Shown here piece by piece: positions 35,401 to 44,205 of a stretch of 64,000 nucleotides of DNA (the first letter of the stretch is position 1; each line of letters starts with the position of its first letter). The position numbers and the translations under genes were made by a program. The DNA is from Ardenticatenales bacterium (lineage in GTDB: Bacteria > Chloroflexota > Anaerolineae > Promineifilales > Promineifilaceae): the NCBI GenBank assembly GCA_020634515.1, contig JACKBL010000003.1, positions 496,001-560,000 of the forward strand. Direction: 5' to 3'. Under the pieces are notes generated by a model. The model was not told the DNA's origin. It did not search any database and saw only the letters and a program-made list of their open reading frames with translations.

Positions 35401-36379
35401 CTCCTTTACTGGCATAAACGTTGGCCAGGTCTTGGGTTACCTGGGCAACTTCTGACTGTTGACCGGCGGCCTCGTATTGCGCTTGCGCTTCCTCTAAGGC
35501 GGTGACGGCTTCATCCCAACGCCCTTGTTCGTAAAAGTCCATTCCTTCCAGGTAGCGTTCATCAGCGGAACTACCGAGAGGGAGTTTACTGACAATGGTG
35601 AGCGCATCGAATAGCGGCAGCATCGCCCCGAGAAAGTCATTGTTATCAATCTTGCAACGAACAATGCCAACGATCGCGCGCATTTCGCCAGAACCAAAAT
35701 CGGCTTGTTGGTAAAGCTGGCGAGCTTGTGTAAAAAATGGGGTTGCGGCGGCGCAATTGCCGGCATCGTATGCGGCCACCCCTTGTTCATACTGACTCTC
35801 TGCTTCATTTAACAAATCCTGGTCAAACGTCAGATCCTTTTGGATCAGGGTTTCGTATACATCGGCGGCGGCCCATATCACTTGCTGGTAATACGTGATT
35901 GCCAGATCCAGGCTCACCGGGTCGAAAATGGCTGCTGCCTGGTAAGAGTCCGCCAGACGCAGGTAGGCATCGGCTACGCCTAATTGGTCCCCCGCGTCCG
36001 TGTAGGCGTCGGCTGCCGCCAACCATTTATCTCGCGCCGCGTCAATATCGCTTGCCTGGAGGCGATCACCCTCGCCCAGCAAGAAAGCGGCTGCGCGCAG
36101 GGCTTCCAGTTGGGGGCTAAAGGCAGGAACAGGCGCAAACGTCTCTCCCGCGGTGGGTAGGCCGACAATTGAATCGGTTTCAGCGAGAGGGGGAGGAGGA
36201 GAGGTTTCCGGTTGGGGCGGAGCGGGGCAAATGGGCGCGTTTTCCGTGGGTGCTGGAATCTGGAAGGTGCTGTGGGGCGTGATGGGGGCGGCGTGGGCTG
36301 ATGCCGGCATCTCCATGAAACCGACCGCGAATATGATTAGCCAAACACAAAATCGACGATAATAACGTTTGCCCGTCAT
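32483..36379 (-). CDS. Exported TPR-CHAT protease with C-terminal membrane anchor
   Basis: The 1298-residue protein begins with a signal sequence (RRFCVWLIIFAVGFMEMPAS). Residues 100-790 hold a long run of TPR repeats (units such as GRYEQAILLYQQALSLYQEL). A CHAT caspase-like domain covers about 930-1190, with His in LHLAAHGKYN (about 1088) and Cys in LVTLSACETQVG (about 1136), followed by GTPSVIASLWNVNDEAT. After a Thr/Ser/Pro linker the helix IALVFLIVAVVVIIWLG and ARRK tail anchor it, so the protease should lie outside the cytoplasm. ATG 36379 has AGGA eight bases upstream; ATG 36388 is possible. Its paralogue is the next gene upstream. Confidence 0.85.
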   Translation of the reverse strand: MTGKRYYRRFCVWLIIFAVGFMEMPASAHAAPITPHSTFQIPAPTENAPICPAPPQPETSPPPPLAETDSIVGLPTAGETFAPVPAFSPQLEALRAAAFLLGEGDRLQASDIDAARDKWLAAADAYTDAGDQLGVADAYLRLADSYQAAAIFDPVSLDLAITYYQQVIWAAADVYETLIQKDLTFDQDLLNEAESQYEQGVAAYDAGNCAAATPFFTQARQLYQQADFGSGEMRAIVGIVRCKIDNNDFLGAMLPLFDALTIVSKLPLGSSADERYLEGMDFYEQGRWDEAVTALEEAQAQYEAAGQQSEVAQVTQDLANVYASKGDFPQAQTLYQDALNLFLSIDDEYSLYNQAAAHHNLGNLAMQMGRYEEAIRQLTTAIELWQGIGEPAQEVDSRNSLGLTLREQGNYGLALRRLEEALALQQELPPDSGTEGDLLTNVGSVYYAQGRYEQAILLYQQALSLYQELPLRLKEAQALSNIASAYAGLGRYDEALALYDQVLAIAAASGVPRLTDITQMNIANVQTQRGDYQQALTIYLTILPHFMANGEDPAVASVEANIGAAYQRLGDWENAIAHLSVARSSADTSGNLSTIGDIRNNLGAVAVAAGDYANGEACLQQSLDIWQVSNNQVAAGRVLGNLALLSVGENDFSQSVTWAEEGIHLNVQNANQADLGRLWLALGLGHFGMGDAVSALADGRQVVRSGEESGDLALEMAGHVLVAGIYEINGDTPTAYAHAQTAVARLEALQGLITVAELKTMFFNQLVDAYTLAVELAVKQGLFEDAFHLAEQARARAFLDQVVNGQVNFRLRADSALLAEEQTLREQLAARRTQLITLRAQSGTDDNVEAIAAVTAEIEGLEENYTDLLLRLQLLSPETGSLFSVEAASLAEIQQNLLPDTTLVSYFVLSDSSLAFVLTADSFTSVSLPAGRQALLAQVETLRLTDFARLDETHLTSLRQLYDWLIAPLLPHLQTGRLIIVPHNVLHYVPFAALTDGERHLLDDYTLTSLPTAGILRFLVEKRKPEAGSLLAMGGPTSDEPGLGVLRSAPKEVETIATLFNSRPFLGAAATESEVVVHGGRNNILHLAAHGKYNAANPLFSTIYLAADDANDGRLTVQEIYELDLNSATNLVTLSACETQVGEFSAGDEVVALNRAFLYAGTPSVIASLWNVNDEATALLMERFYTHWRNGLSKAAALRQAQIDTRRQYPHPYYWAGFVLTGDGGDTIGVLPAATRTPELSVTASPALSMTTTPVATNPAADPEENAQTNAGNNGQYIALVFLIVAVVVIIWLGARRK

Positions 36380-36406
36380 TTTATTCATCCTGTCAATGTA
36401 AAAAGT

Positions 36407-36530
36407 GACTATACGGGTCATCTGCCCAGATTCACTGAAAAAACCGGGTTTAAAAACCCGGTTTTTGACCTTTTTTCAGTAGAGTCAATCTTTAATGCTA
36501 CAAAATTGGTCCAATCTCTCGGAGACGTGC
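36407..36530. repeat. Compound repeat between the two CHAT genes
   Basis: The 191-base gap carries three dispersed elements in a row: GTGACTATACGGGTCATCTG as at 2839-2858, the AAAACCCGGTTTT element (36430-36488, ends identical to 14664-14763), and an ATTGGTCCAATC arm (36500-36522). They interrupt an otherwise tight operon. Confidence 0.75.
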
Positions 36531-36570
36531 ATAGTTACGACGTTTGATGCTTATCCCAGCAATATCAAGA

Positions 36571-39435
36571 TCAAGTCCGCCGACGTATCTTTCGCAGACC
36601 AAATAGCAGGACTAATCCAACAGGGCCTATCACACTGTTACAAAGACCGCCGCCACCTGAATTTTCACTTTTGGGTTGACCGGTTGGTGCGGCTATGGGC
36701 GCTGTCGCTGTGGATATTGTCGTACTCAACGGCAGCGGCGTTGGCGTCGCCGTGGACATGGCCGTAGCCAGCAACGTCGGCGTTGGAAACTCCGTGGGCG
36801 TGACGGTCGAGATGGGGGGCGGGGTGCCTGGTAGGGAAGTATTTGTTTTGCCGGCATCTCCCATAAAAACAAACCCTGCCCAATAGTAAGGGTGTGCATA
36901 TTGCGGATACTGCGCGCGTAAATCAATTTGCGCCTGCTGTAAGGCAACAGCCTTACCCAGACCCGCCTGCAAATGGGCATAAAAGGACGTCATCAGTAAG
37001 GTCGTTGTTTCGTCATCTACATTCCAAAGGCTGGTTATGGCGGAGGGCGTGCCGGCATAAAGCAAAGCGCGATTCATGGCCACCACATCATCCCCGGCGC
37101 CGACACCCTTTTCCAGATCCAATTGACACGCTGTAAAAACGACCAGGTTCGTTTGCTTCAGATCAAGGCCGTACATCTCGTAAACGTGCAAGTCGCCATC
37201 AAAATCACCCTCAGGAGCCAAAAATAACCGACTTTCCATCGGAGCCTGATTATCAAACGTGCCGTGGGCGGCAATGTGCAAAATACCGCTCTGACCGGCC
37301 TGCCTCCAGACAAGCCCTTCCGTTGCCGCGGACCGGGTAAAGGGGATAGTTGCATACAATTCGGCTATCGCCTCTACTTCTTCATCGCCAAACTCAAGTT
37401 GGTTACGCGGGTCTCCCAGGAGAAGTGGCGGCAAAGTCGTTTCTCGCGCTGCCGGCAAGGAAGCCAGCGTGCTGGCGGAGGGCAAAATCGTCACAATAAA
37501 TTGCTCACCCAAGAATAGTTCCCTATCGCTCAAAGCTGTAAATGGCACATAGTGCAGAACGTCATGTGGAACAATCAGCAAATAGGGGGTGTTTAATTCA
37601 TCAACAAAGGGGCTGATAAGGGTATCATATAAGCGTCGCAACTCCTCCGTATGGGGGGGCGCATCCAGCTTGCGAAAAGAGCGAAAGTTGAAGATAGTGT
37701 TCTCCAATTCGTCGCGCGTAATGGGTAACGGAATGGTTGTAAACGCTTCCCGGGTGATAACGAAGGCGTAAAAATGGTCTTGTTTGTTTAAGTCGGTGTA
37801 GAGAAAGTACGAAACCAATGTTGTTTCTGAATCAAGCCGCGCCTGTATCTCTGGCACCGTAAGGACATGTTCATCCTCCCCGGTAAAGAACATGTTAGTG
37901 GATTCCCCGCGCGCTTGAATTTGTTTGACAATCTCGGCATACGCCGCTTCAGCGCCGGTTAATTCCCGTTGCATAGCAACTTTTGTCAGACCATCCAGAT
38001 CCAAAAGCTGCGCCAGAGTCAGGTCGTCCTCCGCCAATTGTCGCAGAATATACGCTTCTTGTTCGCGTACAAGCAAATTGTTTCCCTGATCGTCCAATAT
38101 CTCGGGGGCTTTCACGCGCATCATGTCCAGAAACACGCGCGCGCGCCCTCGTTCCGCCGTATAAAAAGCCTCCTCATATCGCCCTGCTTCATAGTACAGG
38201 TTGGTAACGTGCTTGTACAAGTCAACCACTTGCGTGAGGGAATCCGTCAAAAGAAACGGCGTCATTTGCGCGCCGCTATCAACAGGCACGAAATTCGCCT
38301 GCTGATTGGTGACAAGGCGCATCTCCGCCAGCAGATCAAACGCTTCTGCAAAGGCAGCAAACGATTCATCTGGCTCGTGACGCGCCTGCAACAGGTCGCC
38401 AATGTCCGCCAAAACAAGCGCCAATAGAAGCCGTTTGTTTCCCTGCCGCAGTAAAGTTTCCGCCTCCCGTAAGCAGGTAAGCGCCGTGTCCAAATCGCCT
38501 TCCGCCTGCAATGCCAGCCCTTCCCCCTTCAGCGCAAGCGCGTTGGTAATAAGGCCGAATTGTTGGCTGATATTGCGGGCAATTCCCGTATCTTCCAAGG
38601 CACGTTCCGCGAGCAATTGCGCCTGGTCATACGACTCATAGGCCTCGGCATACATTTCTTGCGAACGATATGCCTCCCCAATACTTATCAGGACGACCAT
38701 TTGCATACCCTGGTTGAGCGGGACAGTGATGGTCCCGTTTTGCAGCAGCGATAATAGTCCCGGCTGATCCTGCGCATCATTAGGAGTAACAGCAACCGTC
38801 ATACTTTGGAGTTCTGTCAAAACTGATTTGAACTGCTTCATAACTTCTTCAAAAGGCCCGCAATGTAGGTCCTCCGCGCACGCTTCATCCTGTACCGCAA
38901 GCCCAGATCCAACGACGGCCAGGTTATTCAATGAAATAACTCTAGCCAGGAACTGAATGTCCGCGGGAACCCAAACTTGCCTGGAATCACGAGCGAGTTC
39001 GAAGGCTGTGGTCAGCGTGTTTTGGGCCTCTTCGAGGCGCATTTGCTGCATCAATATAGAGCCGATGCCAAACAGAGCCGTCCAACGCAATTGATCGTCG
39101 CCGATTGTTTCAAACTGCGTTAGCGCCACATTGTATGCCGCCACTGCCGCGTCCAGGTTGCCGATACTAAAGCGTAAATGGCCCAAGAAAAGCGCACACT
39201 GTCCGAAAATATTCGGGTCAGGATTATCCGTCTCCTGTAAGCCAGCAAATCCTGTTTCTAGCTGCTGCTTTGCTGTCGTGCGCTGACCGGCCGTGAAAAA
39301 CACCATGCCAAGGGCGCACTGTTCAACCGGTGCTGATTGTGTACGCGGCAGGTGGTTAGCCAAAGCCGGCGAGTTTGCCAACCGGGTAATGAGCAAAATC
39401 AAAGCGAATAAAGCATATTTGGGCATCAGATTCAT
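36571..39435 (-). CDS. Exported TPR-CHAT protease with Gly-Cys sorting-type C-terminus
   Basis: The 954-residue protein starts with a signal sequence (KYALFALILLITRLANSPAL). TPR-like helices span about 40-470. The CHAT domain covers about 560-870, with His in LHIAAHGTFD (about 722) and Cys in LVVFTACQLDLE (about 768), then GTPSAITSLWNVDDETT. A Thr/Pro linker leads to the tail SGGGGLCNSVIGPVGLVLLF ending GLRKIRRRT: Gly-rich, Cys, hydrophobic, basic. This resembles Cys-type CTERM protein-sorting signals. The gene lies 24 bases after the WD40 gene. It is a shorter paralogue of the CHAT gene downstream. Protease activity and targets are not known. Confidence 0.85.
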   Translation of the reverse strand: MNLMPKYALFALILLITRLANSPALANHLPRTQSAPVEQCALGMVFFTAGQRTTAKQQLETGFAGLQETDNPDPNIFGQCALFLGHLRFSIGNLDAAVAAYNVALTQFETIGDDQLRWTALFGIGSILMQQMRLEEAQNTLTTAFELARDSRQVWVPADIQFLARVISLNNLAVVGSGLAVQDEACAEDLHCGPFEEVMKQFKSVLTELQSMTVAVTPNDAQDQPGLLSLLQNGTITVPLNQGMQMVVLISIGEAYRSQEMYAEAYESYDQAQLLAERALEDTGIARNISQQFGLITNALALKGEGLALQAEGDLDTALTCLREAETLLRQGNKRLLLALVLADIGDLLQARHEPDESFAAFAEAFDLLAEMRLVTNQQANFVPVDSGAQMTPFLLTDSLTQVVDLYKHVTNLYYEAGRYEEAFYTAERGRARVFLDMMRVKAPEILDDQGNNLLVREQEAYILRQLAEDDLTLAQLLDLDGLTKVAMQRELTGAEAAYAEIVKQIQARGESTNMFFTGEDEHVLTVPEIQARLDSETTLVSYFLYTDLNKQDHFYAFVITREAFTTIPLPITRDELENTIFNFRSFRKLDAPPHTEELRRLYDTLISPFVDELNTPYLLIVPHDVLHYVPFTALSDRELFLGEQFIVTILPSASTLASLPAARETTLPPLLLGDPRNQLEFGDEEVEAIAELYATIPFTRSAATEGLVWRQAGQSGILHIAAHGTFDNQAPMESRLFLAPEGDFDGDLHVYEMYGLDLKQTNLVVFTACQLDLEKGVGAGDDVVAMNRALLYAGTPSAITSLWNVDDETTTLLMTSFYAHLQAGLGKAVALQQAQIDLRAQYPQYAHPYYWAGFVFMGDAGKTNTSLPGTPPPISTVTPTEFPTPTLLATAMSTATPTPLPLSTTISTATAPIAAPTGQPKSENSGGGGLCNSVIGPVGLVLLFGLRKIRRRT

Positions 39436-39459
39436 CAGGCAATCCTCAAGAACGAGAGG

Positions 39460-42400
39460 TTATTTGAGATCTTCAACTTTCTGGATCACGTCTTCCGCTT
39501 GCTGCGCGTCACCTAGAATTTCATAATTCCGGCGCGCTGCCTCAAACCAGCGCACTGCTTCTACCTTATCCCCTAAATCCAGGTAAATTTCCCCCAATTC
39601 CGCCTGATACAAGGCTAATCCGTCGATCTCGTTCTCGTTTTGTGCCAGGGAGATGGCTTGTAGGTATTGCGACTCCGCCATTAAGGGTAGACCAATTTGC
39701 CGGCATAGTGCGCCCAGAAGACGATAGATGGCAGCCGTTTGTGTGCCGGCATCTACCACCGCAGACAGGTATTCAATCGCTTCCGCGAGCAAGTCATACT
39801 CAATATACAAATGCGCCAGGGTCAGCGCCTCCGATTCAGGCGGCAGACCTAGCGCCATGATGTCCGCCTGGGCTTTTTGCACAACCGTGGCTTCTGCTTC
39901 CGGCAACAGCAAGAATCCTAAACCGGGCACACCTTCTTCGCGCGAGGAACGATCATTATCCGTCTCCACAATCAGCAAATAGATTTCCCCCTCTTGCAGG
40001 GGCGGAACATCAGCGCCATTCACATACGTCTCGCTTGTTTCCGTCTCCCAATTAAGCCCAACAATGCGCACGGTGTACAGGGTTGCGCCCGGCGCCTCAT
40101 GCCAGCGCAGCGTGGGTTGGCGCGTGAGTAAATGGGTCATACGCGGGCTAATGATGTATGGAATGAGGGGATCCGTATCCCCACGAGTCCCCCGGCTGCT
40201 GTCTTCCAGGTCTCCCAGTCGGGCAATGCCTCTGGGACAAATATCGCGCACGTCCAGGGTGACGCCTGCCGGCATTTCCCGGTAATCCCCATTTTCGCAG
40301 AGTAGTCGCGCATTCCCTCCCACGGACAGCGACAATATATCCCCGCGATGAAGAACCATATGCGGGGCAGCCGGCCTGGAATCCGTCCAATTTGCCCGCT
40401 TCACGGTGAGTTCCCCTTGCCAGTCAACAAGCAAATTCACGTCCTCTCGCGGCGAGACGCAGTGTGCGCCAATGGGGTAAATCCCCTCGGGAATCTGGAA
40501 AACGGTCATGTCTTCACATAACAACAAGGCGGCCATAGCGGGTTCAAGGCGTAATTCGTCACCGGCAAGCAGGTTTGTGCCGGGAGATGCCGGCACAAAC
40601 TTCTCCATCCCCTCCGTCTTCCACTCAACCCGCCCTTCCTCTGCTAACAACAACAGGCCTGTCTCCGGTGCGGCAAGGGAGGAAGAAACTGCCGGCAATC
40701 CCGGACAAAGTAAACGATACGGCTCCCCCGGCAAATACATCTGCCATTCGCTCTCCGTCAGATTACGGTTCGCCATTTTGCAGGCCCGCGCTTCCCAGGC
40801 AGTCCAATCCTCTACGGATGGCAACAGCGGGGGATCAAGGAACCAAACCGGTATCACGCCATCAGGACTGGTGGCAACGAGGAACTTCCCATCCGCACTA
40901 AATACGACATCCCAGACCTCACCTTTGAGTACGGTTGTCGAAATGGGGGAAGCGTCCGGTTGGCCTGAATCCATCTGCCAGAGACGCACTTCTCCCTGCC
41001 GGCAAAAACCATACGCCTCTCTTTTCACGCAGCTACCGGCAGCCAACATCCGCCCATCCGGGCTGAGCGCCATGCCTGTAATTGCCGATGCTTGTTCCGC
41101 TAAAGGAATGCCATGATCATTATTACCGGATACATCGTACGTGTCTATCTGGCCATGATTGTTGCCAACCAACAATTGCGTTCCATCAACATTGAACACC
41201 AACGTTTTAATGCCAAACCCTTGCGACCACTGTTGCACAGGTTCTCGCGTCGCCACATCCCACAAAATGATCTGTCCATCCTCACCGGCCGATGCCAGCC
41301 AGTTGCCATCAGGATGGAAGGCAATCCGCCATACAGGAGCGACATGCGCCTGGGTCATGCTTGCCTGCTGTTGCAGAAGATCACTGGTCCAAAAAATGAT
41401 CGCCCCATCGGCCCCGCCGGACACCAGCGTGGCCCCATTCGGGCCAAAGGCAACGCTGGAGACAACACCATGATGCCCCTGGGTGACAGAGCCTATTTGT
41501 TGTTGGGTGGTTACGTCCCAAAGCAGGATAGTTCCGTCCGCAATGCCGGCAGCCAGCATTTGACCATCAGGACTAAACGCCAAACTCCATACCCCTGCTT
41601 CCGATTCACTACCCCGTGGATGGCCCAGAGTCTGACCGGCATTCAAATCCCAAAGAATCAGGCTGCCATCCTCATAACCCGCGGCCAGGACCTGATCGTA
41701 AACCGCCAGACTCAGGGCAGGGGCAGGATGGTACAGAAACGTCCGCAAGCGAGAATTTTCCTGGATGGTCCGCTGAAGGTGTGAGAAGTCCGCAATTGCC
41801 AGGTTAACAAGAAGAGACGTGTCAAGTTGGTCCGTCGGGGGAAGAACAGAAGGATCAGCGTTAATCGTCGTTCGAATAGCGGGAACCGTCACGGTCACTA
41901 TCGGATTGGATGGCTCCTTGCTTAAAACAAACAGGCTGACCAATATGAGCGCAAGAAATACCAAAATGATCGCCAGGAAACGATCCAGATACTGCTGCGA
42001 CCGGGAATGACTCAGTACCAGATAAGTAACAAGGCCGGAAACACTGGTAATTGTCGCAATCAGCGGTTCGAAACCCGGCTCAAAAACAAGCCAGAGGACC
42101 GATAGGATTCCCGCCAGGAACACGACTATGCGCAATGTCCATTTCCAGGCCGTTTCATAAGGCTGTTCGTCCGTCTGCACCGGCGTCTCCGCCCGTGGCC
42201 GCGGAAGTTCCACATCAGATTCAGGACACAATTCAGCAAATGGAATGCCCCAAACAGACAAGGATAGAAAATTCAGATGATCGATAATCTCTGCTCTTTC
42301 AGATTTTAGATTGTTTGAGTCCCCAAATCGGCGCGCATGATTGATATTGTCCATCAAGCGCTGCTGGTAAACCAACGCTTCCTGGTAATGAGGGTGCTCT

Positions 42401-42468
42401 TTGCCCAGTTTTTTTAATAAGCACCGTAGATTAAGTTCATGGACAGATAACGGGTCATTTATAGTCAT
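39460..42468 (-). CDS. Membrane WD40 sensor with N-terminal effector-associated domain and C-terminal TPR
   Basis: The 1002-residue protein has, in order: a helical adaptor (8-80: EHPHYQEALVYQQRLMDNIN, then RFGDSNNLKSERAEII) closely matching the C-terminus of the kinase-like protein at 30601; three membrane helices (about 108-128, 136-155, 163-183); about seven WD40 repeats (255-560: LAFSPDGQMLAAGIADGTIL); a FecR/cupin-like beta region (615-760); an Ig/FN3-like segment (775-850); and TPRs at the C-terminus. With three helices the N-terminus would be inside and the propeller outside, matching the exported CHAT proteins encoded next. There is no NTPase domain. The start has no clear ribosome-binding site. 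It heads the operon. Confidence 0.8.
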   Translation of the reverse strand: MTINDPLSVHELNLRCLLKKLGKEHPHYQEALVYQQRLMDNINHARRFGDSNNLKSERAEIIDHLNFLSLSVWGIPFAELCPESDVELPRPRAETPVQTDEQPYETAWKWTLRIVVFLAGILSVLWLVFEPGFEPLIATITSVSGLVTYLVLSHSRSQQYLDRFLAIILVFLALILVSLFVLSKEPSNPIVTVTVPAIRTTINADPSVLPPTDQLDTSLLVNLAIADFSHLQRTIQENSRLRTFLYHPAPALSLAVYDQVLAAGYEDGSLILWDLNAGQTLGHPRGSESEAGVWSLAFSPDGQMLAAGIADGTILLWDVTTQQQIGSVTQGHHGVVSSVAFGPNGATLVSGGADGAIIFWTSDLLQQQASMTQAHVAPVWRIAFHPDGNWLASAGEDGQIILWDVATREPVQQWSQGFGIKTLVFNVDGTQLLVGNNHGQIDTYDVSGNNDHGIPLAEQASAITGMALSPDGRMLAAGSCVKREAYGFCRQGEVRLWQMDSGQPDASPISTTVLKGEVWDVVFSADGKFLVATSPDGVIPVWFLDPPLLPSVEDWTAWEARACKMANRNLTESEWQMYLPGEPYRLLCPGLPAVSSSLAAPETGLLLLAEEGRVEWKTEGMEKFVPASPGTNLLAGDELRLEPAMAALLLCEDMTVFQIPEGIYPIGAHCVSPREDVNLLVDWQGELTVKRANWTDSRPAAPHMVLHRGDILSLSVGGNARLLCENGDYREMPAGVTLDVRDICPRGIARLGDLEDSSRGTRGDTDPLIPYIISPRMTHLLTRQPTLRWHEAPGATLYTVRIVGLNWETETSETYVNGADVPPLQEGEIYLLIVETDNDRSSREEGVPGLGFLLLPEAEATVVQKAQADIMALGLPPESEALTLAHLYIEYDLLAEAIEYLSAVVDAGTQTAAIYRLLGALCRQIGLPLMAESQYLQAISLAQNENEIDGLALYQAELGEIYLDLGDKVEAVRWFEAARRNYEILGDAQQAEDVIQKVEDLK

Positions 42469-42544
42469 ATGTAAATTCGGTAAGGCACATTGCCACTACT
42501 GGAGTAAGAAATCACCCTAAAATAAAAGGTTCTCCAGGAATTCG

Positions 42545-42632
42545 CGGAGAGTGGAGGCTTTAGCCGGAATATGTGCGCAAGAACCGGCCAAAGCCGCGAC
42601 GCCAAACCCATATGTGGGGCAAACCCCGCGAA
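42545..42632. repeat. CCCATATGTGGG...GGCTTTAGCC dispersed repeat (copy 1)
   Basis: GGAGGCTTTAGCCGG, AACCGGCCAAAGCC and CCCATATGTGGGG recur, rearranged, at 55475-55585 and 59114-59232. The 430-base gene-free stretch 42469-42898 holds this element, the terminator at 42822 and nothing that looks coding. Confidence 0.6.
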
Positions 42633-42821
42633 ATCCGAATGAGCCAAATAAAACGGTGGATCGACCAGTTGTATCGCGCTAACGCACCTTATGTGCCGGA
42701 GCCAGTCGTCGCACAAACATGCATATTACTCTTGCCCATTGTCTATGAAAGTGGGAATCTGATCAACCCAAATGCAATTGCCGGCAGATAGAGGACAAGG
42801 TCATCAAGAAGACAATACTTC

Positions 42822-42852
42822 AAAAAAAGGAGACAGGCAATTGCCTGTCTCC
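42822..42852 (-). terminator. Rho-independent terminator
   Basis: GGAGACAGGCAA is followed directly by its exact complement (42829-42852), giving a 10-base stem with a 4-base loop. On the minus strand it runs into seven T. It lies 47 bases beyond the stop of the secreted protein gene. Confidence 0.9.
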
Positions 42853-42898
42853 TTTCTCAAGAGGAAGATATGTTACCGAAAAGGCGCGCCGCCTTTGC

Positions 42899-43780
42899 CT
42901 ACGGTACGGGGGCGCAATTTTGCGCTACCACACCCGGTACCGCCGGATCATACACAAAGGAACAGATGGACGTCACCGGGGGATTGGTCGGAACGTAGTT
43001 GGTGTTGAAGGTGTTGGAGAAACATGCCGGCAAACCGGTCTGAACAGCTGTCTGGGACGTGCCGTTGGCGAAGTACAGCCGTACGAGCCAATACTTGTTG
43101 GTGTCGCCGGTGGAAACACTAAGGGAGAGATTTGGACTCAGAGTCACGCTCGTGCTAACGGGACTGCAACCGCCAATCACGGAAACGTTGTCAATGACGG
43201 TAACATCCGGGTCACCACCGCCACCGGAGTATCCCCAAAGACGAATGCCTGTCAAGGTCTTGTTCGGGTCCAGCCAGGAGGTCACATCAAACCGCTGCCA
43301 GTCAGCAGTCGGGAAGACGATGTTCTCATAGTAGGTGCCGTCCGAGTACAACAGGTCAACAGCCTGAATAGCGGCTTCTGGTTGACGGCTCCAAAAAGCA
43401 ATACTGGTGATCTGGGTACCGGGGATGCCGGCAAAATCCTGCTGAATCCAATAATTGCCAATATCCGTCGCGCAATACGAACCGCTCTGACATCCGGAGT
43501 TGATCACGGACCACTGGTTATTGGTTGTGTACCAGGGAGCCAGGACGCCCGTTTCAAAACCAGGGTTCTGTAATACTTCGGCTGCCGGAGCAGCGGGCGC
43601 AACCGCATCGGCGCCCAGGAATGTAACTTCCATCGTATCCAGATTGACAATCGTGTTGCCACTACGCACGATACGATCAATCTGGGCATCATTGGCGACA
43701 GCCTGCTGGTGCGGCATAGCTACAAACAAGGCAAGCGCCATCAAGCCGAGTAACGTAAAAACTCTTGCGGAAACCTTCAT
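42899..43780 (-). CDS. Secreted carbohydrate-binding-like protein
   Basis: The 293-residue protein has a signal peptide (VFTLLGLMALALFVAMPHQQ, cleavage plausible after AVA). Residues 80-210 look like a jelly-roll carbohydrate-binding module of the CBM4/9 type: EVLQNPGFETGVLAPWYTT, ISIAFWSRQPEAA-like and VTVIDNVSVIGG are the usual start, middle and end. The last 80 residues are beta-rich with three Cys and no catalytic motif. GGAGGACAAA before ATG 43780 sets the start. Promoter and terminator are both visible, so it is a single-gene unit. Ligand unknown. Confidence 0.75.
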   Translation of the reverse strand: MKVSARVFTLLGLMALALFVAMPHQQAVANDAQIDRIVRSGNTIVNLDTMEVTFLGADAVAPAAPAAEVLQNPGFETGVLAPWYTTNNQWSVINSGCQSGSYCATDIGNYWIQQDFAGIPGTQITSIAFWSRQPEAAIQAVDLLYSDGTYYENIVFPTADWQRFDVTSWLDPNKTLTGIRLWGYSGGGGDPDVTVIDNVSVIGGCSPVSTSVTLSPNLSLSVSTGDTNKYWLVRLYFANGTSQTAVQTGLPACFSNTFNTNYVPTNPPVTSICSFVYDPAVPGVVAQNCAPVP

Positions 43781-43825
43781 TTTGTCCTCCATATTCAGTG
43801 AACTACTTGGGGTGAAAACTGCTGC

Positions 43826-43854
43826 ATTGTACGCCTGTTCAGAAAAGGCGGCAA
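43826..43854 (-). promoter_or_regulatory. Sigma70-like promoter of the secreted protein gene
   Basis: On the minus strand, TTGCCG (43849-43854) and TACAAT (43826-43831) are 17 bases apart. The start codon is about 45 bases downstream. The gene-free stretch 43781-44205 otherwise holds only the palindrome at 44146. Confidence 0.6.
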
Positions 43855-44145
43855 GGAGCAAAGAAATCAAAACAGTGCCTTTGGGGACATGCGTACGACA
43901 GGGGCGGGACAGGCAGCGCATCATCTATCTGGACAATGGCTAACGCCTTGTCTTCCGCCGGTCTCGCCTCCTTCATGACGCATGAGAGAAGTCGCGCCGT
44001 CTCTCCCTGCGCCGGATTGATTCTAAATTGGAGTTTGCCGGGGAAAAAGTGACAAATTCCGTCAAAATACACGATCTGTGTCATCTTATTCGAAGCCAGA
44101 ATATAGGGCGCGACACATTAAGGAGAGGGTTGGGAACAAACCAAG

Positions 44146-44174
44146 AAGTTCAACTTCTCGGAGAAGTTGAACTT
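44146..44174. terminator. Perfect palindrome downstream of the permease genes
   Basis: AAGTTCAACTTCTC and its exact complement are separated by one base. It lies 32 bases beyond the stop of the minus-strand permease operon, so a transcript end is likely, but there is no T tract. It could alternatively be a protein-binding site. Confidence 0.45.
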
Positions 44175-44205
44175 CTGAATGGTAAAACGCGCAAACAGGA
44201 GCGTG

